Below, piece by piece: positions 15,584-21,873 of a stretch of 54,038 nucleotides of DNA. A program made the position numbers and the translations under genes. Origin of the DNA: Alistipes sp. (lineage in GTDB: Bacteria > Bacteroidota > Bacteroidia > Bacteroidales > Rikenellaceae); NCBI GenBank assembly GCA_017560425.1, contig JAFZEX010000007.1, positions 1 to 54,038 of the forward strand, written 5' to 3'. Every line of letters begins with the position of its first letter. Position 1 is the stretch's first letter. The notes beneath the pieces are model-generated. The model was not told the origin of the DNA. It searched no databases and saw nothing but the letters and a program-made list of their open reading frames with translations.

Positions 15584-15624
15584 CCTTTTGAAACCGATAA
15601 TTAACTAAAATCTTATATAGAATT

Positions 15625-16314
15625 ATGAAAAAAACACTAATGTTTGCCTGTGTTGCTGCTGCAATGCTTGTATCGTGTGGTGGTAACAACGGAGAGTCAA
15701 ATACCAATTCAGAGAATGGCGATGAGAAGCTCATTCTTGCCGACTCTACTGAGTGCGTGAAGAGTGCTGAGGTTGCCTATGTCGATCTTGATGCGATGTT
15801 TAAGTCGAGCAAGATTTTCGCTAAGGAGGGCAAGCCACTTGAGAAGCGTGTAGAGGATTTTCAGAAGAAGATGGCAAGCAAGCAGGAGGACTTTGCCAAG
15901 CGTGAGCAGGGCTTGATTTACGAGCAGAACAAGATTCAGCAGGAGGGTCAGAAGCTACAGTCTGACTATCAGAAGGGCCTTATCACAACGCTCAATGCTC
16001 AGTCTAAGGGCGAGCAGCTCGAGAAGCGTGCGCAGAATGCTCAGGCAGGCATAGCAGCCCTTCAGAAGCAGATTCAGCAGGAGGGCGAGACCTTACAGAA
16101 GGAGGAACAGACATTGGCTGAGGAGCATGCTGTTCTCGAGAACCGCTTCCGTGAGTTGCTCAGCAAGTCGCTCAAGGAGATCAACGCCGATGGTCGCTAC
16201 AAGATGATCGTTAATTCGATGATGGTTGTCGATGCTGCCGATGGTCTCGATATCTCGTCATTGGTTCTCTCGAAGATCGACGAGCTCTACGAGAAGGGTG
16301 TACTCTCTGAGTAG
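15625..16314 (+). CDS. OmpH/Skp-like lipoprotein chaperone
   Basis: The 229-residue protein has a lipoprotein signal (MKKTLMFACVAAAMLVSC), an acidic linker, then a Skp-like unit: VAYVDLDAMFKSSK at the start of the body, a long Gln/Glu/Lys-rich coiled coil (about 80-180), and a closing LSKSLKEINADGRYKMIVNS strand-helix, as in OmpH. Skp-type proteins chaperone outer-membrane proteins in the periplasm; lipidation would tether this one to a membrane. It is monocistronic with its own terminator at 16337-16373. Confidence 0.85.
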   Translation: MKKTLMFACVAAAMLVSCGGNNGESNTNSENGDEKLILADSTECVKSAEVAYVDLDAMFKSSKIFAKEGKPLEKRVEDFQKKMASKQEDFAKREQGLIYEQNKIQQEGQKLQSDYQKGLITTLNAQSKGEQLEKRAQNAQAGIAALQKQIQQEGETLQKEEQTLAEEHAVLENRFRELLSKSLKEINADGRYKMIVNSMMVVDAADGLDISSLVLSKIDELYEKGVLSE

Positions 16315-16336
16315 TTTTTTTTAGTTCCGATAGATG

Positions 16337-16373
16337 TTTGCCGACACACAGCTATGCGTGTCGGCAAATTTTA
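16337..16373 (+). terminator. Terminator of the OmpH-like gene
   Basis: TTTGCCGACAC pairs with GTGTCGGCAAA around a 10-nt loop, followed by a short T tract. Confidence 0.75.
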
Positions 16374-16406
16374 GTAATAATTGTTTTTGTGTAACATATT
16401 GGTGTT

Positions 16407-17213
16407 ATGGGCTTTATACCTTTCACATTTGTAGATTTTATCGATATAATCCTTGTTGCTTCGCTGCTCTATGCCTTTTATCGAGCTATGCGTGGCACGA
16501 GCGCCCCTTATATCATGCTTGGCATCTTTTTTATCTACTTGTTGTGGATATTGGTCAAGACCTTTAACCTTGTTCTCTTCTCGACCATTCTTGGTCAGAT
16601 TATCTCGGTCGGTGTTATCGCCATCATCATCATCTTCCAGCCCGAGATCCGCCACTTCTTGCAGGCCATAGGTCGCCAGCGTGAGCGCTTTCAGTGGCTG
16701 TCACGCATCTTTAATTTGCGTCACCGCAAGGGCGAGCAAGATATTGACCTTCAGCCTATTGTCGATGCATGCCGCGAGATGGGCGAGCAGAAGGTTGGCG
16801 CTCTGATTATCATCAAGCAGTCGAACGACCTCGGCATCGTCGAGGAGAGCGGCATTGCTATCGATGCTAAGGTCTCTACCGCCATTATCGAGAATATCTT
16901 CTTTAAGAATGCGCCGTTGCACGATGGTGGTATGGTCATCAGTGGCGATAGGGTGGTTGCTGCTAAGTGTGTTCTTCCCTCTACACGCCAAGAGGTGCCA
17001 AAGGCATATGGCATGCGCCACCGTGCTGCGTTGGGCATGAGCGAGGTGTCGGACGCTATCGTTATCGCCGTGTCGGAGGAGACAGGCAAGATATCGCTTG
17101 CTCACGACTCGGAGATTACACGAAATGTTGATCCTGAGCGCCTCACGCAGTCTATCCGCAAGCTTATGCGCAAGAATGATATGCGACGTAATAGGAGCGA
17201 TAACGAAGAGTAA
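16407..17213 (+). CDS. cdaA: Diadenylate cyclase CdaA (c-di-AMP synthase)
   Basis: The 268-residue protein has three N-terminal membrane helices (about 11-27, 33-53 and 57-75) and a DisA_N/DAC catalytic domain with APLHDGGMVISGDRV and MRHRAALGMSEVSDA. It makes c-di-AMP from two ATP at the inner membrane. The usual DGA motif reads DGG, a mild change that keeps the metal-binding Asp; the RHR motif is intact. c-di-AMP generally regulates potassium and osmolyte transport, often through RCK domains, which is worth noting given the RCK-type channel at 2770-5334, though no direct link is shown. No cdaR-like gene is adjacent. Confidence 0.93.
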   Translation: MGFIPFTFVDFIDIILVASLLYAFYRAMRGTSAPYIMLGIFFIYLLWILVKTFNLVLFSTILGQIISVGVIAIIIIFQPEIRHFLQAIGRQRERFQWLSRIFNLRHRKGEQDIDLQPIVDACREMGEQKVGALIIIKQSNDLGIVEESGIAIDAKVSTAIIENIFFKNAPLHDGGMVISGDRVVAAKCVLPSTRQEVPKAYGMRHRAALGMSEVSDAIVIAVSEETGKISLAHDSEITRNVDPERLTQSIRKLMRKNDMRRNRSDNEE

Positions 17214-17248
17214 TTTGTTGTGATAAGGGACCTATTGCGTCCCCTAAC

Positions 17249-17302
17249 AAAAAATCCCGACAATGAGCAGTACTTCGAGTACAGCCCATCGTCGGGATTT
17301 TT
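17249..17302 (+). terminator. Terminator of cdaA
   Basis: AAAAATCCCGAC (17249-17260) pairs with GTCGGGATTTTT, with an internal GTAC-TTCGA-GTAC mini-hairpin. A second hairpin, GCCGAGTG/CACTCGGC (17303-17321), follows at once. Confidence 0.8.
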
Positions 17303-17350
17303 GCCGAGTGTAGCACTCGGCACCCTTCTGACAACAAATTGTGCGCCTGG

Positions 17351-17500
17351 GGCGCTTCGCTTGATGGGGGCGCTTCGCTTGATGGGTAACGCTTCGCTTG
17401 ATGGGGGCGCTTTGCTTGGTGGGTAACGCTTCGCTTGATGGGGGCGCTTCGCTTGATGGGTAACGCTTCGCTCGATGGGTAACGCTTCGTTTGATGGGGG
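17351..17500 (+). repeat. Tandem repeat, about 8 units of 18-19 bp
   Basis: Eight copies of CGCTTCGCTTGATGGG separated by GG(G) or TAA alternate almost regularly; copies 4, 7 and 8 carry single-base changes. Frames through it are open on both strands but have no start, codon pattern or recognisable product. There are no spacers of CRISPR type. The block sits inside the larger repeat region 17321-17695. Confidence 0.8.
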
Positions 17501-17512
17501 AGGGCGCAGAGA

Positions 17513-17695
17513 TAGAGAATTTAAGGAGTTTAGTGAGTTTAGTGAGTTTAGTGAGTGCGCTGCCGACAATTATCTGCAAGGCATTCTCCCTAATTTCCCT
17601 AAATTCCCTAAGCTCCCTAATCTCCCCATTTATCCCATCTATCCCATCTATCCCATCTTCCCCATTCTTCCCCATTCTTCCCATCTTCCCCATTA
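17513..17695 (+). repeat. Paired 9-bp-period arrays
   Basis: The left arm (about 17513-17555) repeats GAGTTTAGT; the right arm (17582-17695) repeats the complementary CCCTAAATT type and decays into CCCATCTAT and CCCATTCTT blocks. With the 14-mer at 17321 it has the same plan as the element at 12421-12616. The 640-bp gap 17214-17855 holds only the terminator, these repeats and a promoter. Confidence 0.7.
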
Positions 17696-17730
17696 AACAA
17701 CAATTTATCGAAAAAAGTCCCATCATTCTT

Positions 17731-17760
17731 TTGATTATTGGTTTATCCTTCGTAACTTTG
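17731..17760 (+). promoter_or_regulatory. Promoter of the first peptide/lipoprotein pair
   Basis: TTG (17731-17733) and TAACTTTG (17753-17760) with a 19-nt spacer. The transcript leader would be about 90 nt before the peptide ATG at 17856. Confidence 0.75.
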
Positions 17761-17855
17761 CATGTTGTATATGTTTATATATACAACAATGGGCATAAGC
17801 CACCCACTTTTGCGCAAAACACAAAACAAACTATTATACATTAAACTTTTTTATT

Positions 17856-18011
17856 ATGAACAAACAAAATTACTTTGCTTCGGAGTATATTGCTCCCGAA
17901 GTAGAGGTCATCTCAACAGTTGTTGAGCATGGCTTTAGCCTTAGCAATGGCTGGGGCGAAGAGGGCGAGGCTGGTGACGGTTTCGACATCGAGGACAATG
18001 GTGAATTCTAA
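17856..18011 (+). CDS. Small GFSxSN peptide, copy 1
   Basis: The 51-residue product starts MNKQNYFASEY and carries PEVEVISTVVEHGFSLSN followed by a Gly/Glu/Asp-rich tail. It has no signal peptide, no cysteine and no membrane helix. Two other peptides in the window (33445-33573 and 45420-45557) share Y-x-[AS]-P-E-[VL] and V-E-x-G-F-S-[LM]-S-N. All three have acidic tails and precede a modular lipoprotein. Here the lipoprotein ATG follows the stop by 13 bp, so the two are surely co-transcribed. Function unknown: a substrate or precursor peptide, a regulator, or a partner of the lipoprotein are all possible. The conserved core across three divergent loci argues that it is translated. Confidence 0.8.
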   Translation: MNKQNYFASEYIAPEVEVISTVVEHGFSLSNGWGEEGEAGDGFDIEDNGEF

Positions 18012-18024
18012 ATCTATTGCAACT

Positions 18025-20637
18025 ATGAAGAATTTGTTTAAGAATTTGATGCTTGTTGCAGTAGCTGCAATGGGTTTCACTGCTTGTGAGCAGGTTGGTG
18101 TTGAGTCTGTAGCCCCAGTCGCACCTGAGGTTAAGATGACTGTTATCGCCGGTATGGACGACACTCGTACCTATATCGACGAGGATAGCAAGAAGGTAAT
18201 GTGGAGCGAGGACGATAAGCTTATGGTTATCGAGAACGAGGACACTTTCCGCAAGACATCTGATATCGTTATTGATGGTGAGGGTAAGGCTCAGTTCGCT
18301 GTATCTTTCCCTGAGACTGCTGGTGCAGTAACTTACAATGCTGTCTTCCCAGCATCTGCTGTTAATACTGGTGCTGATTTCACTGCTGAGGAGTTGGAGC
18401 TTCAGGTAAAGAGCACACAGTGGGCTACTGCTGAGTCTTTCGACCCTACTGCTGACTTGTTGGTTGCTAAGCAGCTTGAGTTCGATGCACAGCCTGAGGA
18501 GCTCAACATGCAGTTCAAGCGCCTTGTTGCTCTTGGCAAGATGACTCTTAAGGGCCTTGATGAGGGTAGCAAGGTTATGCAGGTAACATTCACTGCTGAG
18601 CCAGGTGTTGTTGTTGCTGGTCGTATGCTTGTTAATGCTACCACTGCAACTGTTTTGGAGTCAGACCATGCCTACACTTCATCTTCAATCACTGTAAACT
18701 ACGAGGGTGCTACAGTTAATGATACTGAGAACTTCCCTGTATACTTCACATGTATTCCATTCGAGATGGAGGAGATGAACTGCTTCACAGTTCAGGTTAT
18801 CTGCGATAATGCTGTTTACACTCGTGATGTAGAGATTCCTGAAGGTCGCTCTTTGAAGTTCACTGAGGGCAACTTGGGTACTTTCACTGTAAATATGGCA
18901 GAGGGTGAGAAGGTTGAGGTTGAGGCATCAACAACCGTAACTGATACTCTCACACGTGCTACTACAGGTATAACTGGCACAAACTATGCAAGTTGGAACG
19001 GTAAGACTGGTGAAAGTGGTGCGGTATATGCTGGTCAGAGTGCTGGCGGTAACGAGTCTATTCAGTTGCGTTCAAATAATAGCAACTCGGGTATTGTGAC
19101 AACTGCTTCAGGTGGCTATGCTCGTAAGATTACCGTAACTTGGAATAGCAATACTTCTGATGGCCGTACATTGGATATTTATGGTTCTAACACGGCTTAT
19201 ACAGGTCCTACCCAGCTTTATAATACACCTGTGGGTACAAAGCTTGGCTCAATTGTAAAGGGCTCTGGTAAGGCAACTGAGTTGGAGATTACAGGCGACT
19301 ATGCATATATCGGTATGCGTTCTAACTCTGGTGCAATGTATATCGAAGAGATTAAGATTGAGTGGCAGCAGGGTGGCGGCAACGGCGGTGGCGTCGAGAT
19401 TGTTGTTCCATCATTCGACCTTGACAAGCGTCAGCTCTCATTCGACGTTGAGGGTGGCTCACAGGATATCGAGGTTGAGGCTTTGAATGGCTTCGACAAC
19501 ATCGTATCTGCTGAGGCCGATGCAGAGTGGCTTACTATCAAGAACGAGGGCTACACATTTACTGTAACAGCTGCCGAGAACGAGGGCTTTGCTCGTACTG
19601 CTAATATCACATTCTCTGCTGATGGTTGCGAGGATGTCGTAGTTGCCGTATCACAGGATGCAAATCCTAATGCAGCTATCGAGGCTACTGTAGCTGAGTT
19701 CTTGGCTGCTAAGGAGGACGATATCACTCTCTACCGCTTGCGTGGTACTATTACAAATGTTGCTGAGACAACATACGGTAACTTCGACCTTACTGACGAG
19801 ACAGGTACAGTATATATCTATGGTCTTTGCAGCCCTACTGGTGCTACTAAGTATTGGACAGAATCAGGTGCACAGCTTGGTGACGATATCGAGATTATCA
19901 CAGTTCGTTCTTCATACGGCAACACACCTCAGGGTATGAATGCAACATTCGTTGAGAAGCAGCGCCCAGGTACTATTGCTTTCTGGTCATTCGACAAGAC
20001 TGATCTTACATTCGAGTGCGAGGGTGGAGAGGCAGAGATCAATGTTGCCGCTTACAACCTTAAGGATGAGGTAGTGTGGGATTTCGAGCATGGTACAATG
20101 TTCGATGCTTACTACGAGGACGGTATCGTATATGTTATCGCTTACGAGAACGATGAGACTGTAGCTTACGAGGATGTTCTCTATCTTGATTGCGGTGACT
20201 TGCATCAGGAGATTACTCTTACTTTGAAGGAGTATGTTGATCCCAACGACAAGCCTGTAGTTCAGGAGTACGATGGTACTATCTCGTTCGAATCAACAAC
20301 ACATCGTGTGTCACAGGATGCCAATTCACAGGTATGGAAGAATGATGATATTACCTTTACAAATGATAAAGCATCATCTTCAAATAATGTGGCAAACTAT
20401 TCTAACCCCGCGCGCTTCTATCAGAACTCAAGTGTAACAATCGAGGCACCCGGTGTTATTAAGAAAATTACAATTGACTGTTCGAGTCTCGAGAATAAGT
20501 ATATTACACCTTGGGGTGGCACTGCAAATAACAAGATTGTGACTATTACACTCGACGGTTCAAGCAATACTTATACTATCTCTAAATTGAGCGCTCAGGC
20601 ACGAGCATACTCAATAACTGTAACTTACGAGAAGTGA
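18025..20637 (+). CDS. Modular surface lipoprotein: fimbrillin-like, BACON and OB-like domains
   Basis: Start at 18025 (MKNLFKNLMLVAVAAMGFTAC, lipobox Cys21); the frame extends upstream but overlaps the peptide gene. Of 870 residues, about 35-300 resemble a fimbrillin-like domain (DDTRTYIDEDSKKVMWSEDD). A jelly-roll-like domain follows (about 310-450), then a BACON domain near 465-550 with ADAEWLTI, an OB-like domain (about 555-650, ITLYRLRGTITNVAETTYGNF), a second BACON-like unit, and another jelly-roll-like domain to the end. The frame stops at TGA (20635-20637), then continues open through a Gly/Ser/Thr linker into a nuclease domain. I infer a longer ancestral protein of about 1,149 residues. 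Confidence 0.8.
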   Translation: MKNLFKNLMLVAVAAMGFTACEQVGVESVAPVAPEVKMTVIAGMDDTRTYIDEDSKKVMWSEDDKLMVIENEDTFRKTSDIVIDGEGKAQFAVSFPETAGAVTYNAVFPASAVNTGADFTAEELELQVKSTQWATAESFDPTADLLVAKQLEFDAQPEELNMQFKRLVALGKMTLKGLDEGSKVMQVTFTAEPGVVVAGRMLVNATTATVLESDHAYTSSSITVNYEGATVNDTENFPVYFTCIPFEMEEMNCFTVQVICDNAVYTRDVEIPEGRSLKFTEGNLGTFTVNMAEGEKVEVEASTTVTDTLTRATTGITGTNYASWNGKTGESGAVYAGQSAGGNESIQLRSNNSNSGIVTTASGGYARKITVTWNSNTSDGRTLDIYGSNTAYTGPTQLYNTPVGTKLGSIVKGSGKATELEITGDYAYIGMRSNSGAMYIEEIKIEWQQGGGNGGGVEIVVPSFDLDKRQLSFDVEGGSQDIEVEALNGFDNIVSAEADAEWLTIKNEGYTFTVTAAENEGFARTANITFSADGCEDVVVAVSQDANPNAAIEATVAEFLAAKEDDITLYRLRGTITNVAETTYGNFDLTDETGTVYIYGLCSPTGATKYWTESGAQLGDDIEIITVRSSYGNTPQGMNATFVEKQRPGTIAFWSFDKTDLTFECEGGEAEINVAAYNLKDEVVWDFEHGTMFDAYYEDGIVYVIAYENDETVAYEDVLYLDCGDLHQEITLTLKEYVDPNDKPVVQEYDGTISFESTTHRVSQDANSQVWKNDDITFTNDKASSSNNVANYSNPARFYQNSSVTIEAPGVIKKITIDCSSLENKYITPWGGTANNKIVTITLDGSSNTYTISKLSAQARAYSITVTYEK

Positions 20638-20718
20638 TCCACGGGTAGTGGCACGGGAGGTGAGGTAATCACACCTCCCGCCACGGACCCTACCACGGGA
20701 ACGGCAACCGAAAGTTGG

Positions 20719-21474
20719 TTGGAGTTGCCCGCAGAGCGTAAGGACGGAGCATATCCCAATGCCGTGGAGGTGAAGATATCGTCGGGTGGCGAGCGCAACT
20801 ACACGCACTACTACGACACCGCAACCTACACGTCGCTATGGACAGCATATCCGCTATCGTCGAAGCACATGGGGTCGCTGAGTCGCCCAGGAAGCTGGTC
20901 GTACAACCCGAGCCTCTCGACAAGCGTTCAGGTGAACCTATGCAGTAGCAGCTACAACGACAACTACTCACGAGGACACCTAATACCAAATGCCTCGCGT
21001 AATGGCATCAAGGAGATGCAGACACAGACATTCTATGTCACCAACTCGGTGCCGCAGATCCAAGATAATTTCAACGGCGGCATTTGGCAGACACTCGAGG
21101 CAGCACTACAGAGCGAGGCAATGAGCGAGACGATATACATCGTAACGGGCGTAGCCTTCGCAAAGGAGGGCGAGACCAAGACGATAAAGTATACCACAGC
21201 CAAGGACGACACAAAACGGGTGCCTGTGCCTAACTACTTCTACAAGGTGGTGCTAAAGGTTAAGACCAACAGCAGTGGTGTGGTGACCTCGGCATCTACC
21301 GTCGGCTTTTGGTTCGAGCATAAGACCTACTCGACAACGACATATTCCAACTATGCCGTGTCGGTAGACCAAATCGAGGAGTGGACAGGCTTCGACTTCT
21401 TCCCCAACCTCCCCGATGTCGTGGAGGCCAGCGCCGAGCAAAACAGCTCGTGGACAACGTTCCAACAATTTTGA
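20719..21474 (+). CDS. DNA/RNA non-specific endonuclease domain, cut off from the lipoprotein by an in-frame TGA
   Basis: The frame is open from 20638, immediately after the TGA of the upstream lipoprotein and in the same phase. The nominal start at 20719 is a TTG with no promoter or ribosome site, and no ATG occurs until about 20869. The product has the NUC fold: YSRGHLIPNASRNG (usual DRGH, here SRGH, with the catalytic His kept), QTQTFYVTNSVPQIQ, and NFNGGIWQTLE with the metal-binding Asn. Such enzymes cut DNA and RNA outside the cytoplasm. Intact active-site residues imply either recent nonsense mutation, stop-codon read-through or a sequence error. As an independent gene it would lack a signal peptide. 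Confidence 0.7.
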   Translation: MELPAERKDGAYPNAVEVKISSGGERNYTHYYDTATYTSLWTAYPLSSKHMGSLSRPGSWSYNPSLSTSVQVNLCSSSYNDNYSRGHLIPNASRNGIKEMQTQTFYVTNSVPQIQDNFNGGIWQTLEAALQSEAMSETIYIVTGVAFAKEGETKTIKYTTAKDDTKRVPVPNYFYKVVLKVKTNSSGVVTSASTVGFWFEHKTYSTTTYSNYAVSVDQIEEWTGFDFFPNLPDVVEASAEQNSSWTTFQQF

Positions 21475-21477
21475 GAC

Positions 21478-21509
21478 AAAAGACTAAGCTTCGGCTTAGT
21501 CTTTTTTTT
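21478..21509 (+). terminator. Terminator after the nuclease domain
   Basis: AAAAGACTAAGC-TTCG-GCTTAGTCTTTTTTTT: a stable UUCG tetraloop hairpin with a T run, 4 bp after the stop. There is none after the TGA at 20637, which supports one transcription unit for both halves. Confidence 0.9.
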
Positions 21510-21604
21510 GTTTTGTGGCGGCGGCTCGGCGCTCAAGAACAGCCCCCCTGCCCTCAGCGCCCCGCCCACAGCGACCACCCACGGCGATCCTGCGCAGCCT
21601 CCCC

Positions 21605-21646
21605 CCTCTCTGCACGGGTATTATAAATAATACCCGTGCAGAGAGG
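21605..21646. repeat. 42-bp near-perfect palindrome
   Basis: Arms of 20 bp (CCTCTCTGCACGGGTATTAT and its complement) flank a central AA. It has no T tail on either side, so it is not a standard terminator. It directly adjoins the 9-bp array at 21654. Confidence 0.8.
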
Positions 21647-21653
21647 CGCAAAA

Positions 21654-21776
21654 ATGGGACGAATAGAACGAATAGAACGAATGGGACGAATGGGACGAAT
21701 GGGACGAATAGGACGAATAGGACGAATAGGACGAATAGGACGAATGGGACGAATGGGACGAATGGGACGAATGGGA
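21654..21776 (+). repeat. Tandem array, about 14 copies of a 9-bp unit
   Basis: Units are ATGGGACGA, ATAGGACGA or ATAGAACGA, changing in blocks along the array. A 9-bp period keeps all frames open, giving spurious proteins such as repeated Met-Gly-Arg or Phe-Val-Pro/Leu. It lies between convergent transcription units. Confidence 0.85.
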
Positions 21777-21808
21777 AATCGCTATCAAGCGCCCCCCCCA
21801 AAAAAAAA

Positions 21809-21838
21809 CATAGCCCCTGCCAATTGGCAGGGGCTATG
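21809..21838 (-). terminator. Terminator of the fimbrial operon
   Basis: CATAGCCCCTGCCAA pairs perfectly with its complement; a run of A on the plus-strand left side gives a U tract for the minus-strand transcript. It lies 36 bp after the last fimbrial gene. Confidence 0.9.
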
Positions 21839-21873
21839 GTCTATAATATCTCTCGCCTCAGCGAGTCACTCTT

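Noticed and set aside
16407-17213. Functional link between c-di-AMP synthase and the RCK-type channel as one system
   Set aside because: They are 11 kb apart with no shared regulation; cdaA is a core gene, so the link is only a general possibility.
17351-17500. Possible CRISPR array
   Set aside because: Units are directly tandem with no spacers, and no cas gene is present in the window.
17244-17726. Long open frames on both strands through the repeat region
   Set aside because: They consist of 9-bp and 18-19-bp repeats that avoid stops by periodicity; no normal start or protein pattern.
17920-18024. Upstream extension of the lipoprotein frame to 17920
   Set aside because: It overlaps the peptide gene out of phase; ATG 18025 gives a perfect lipoprotein signal.
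20635-20637. TGA read as Trp or selenocysteine as a general code change
   Set aside because: TGA serves as a normal stop at other genes here (for example 21472-21474), and no selenocysteine-type hairpin or catalytic context is visible.
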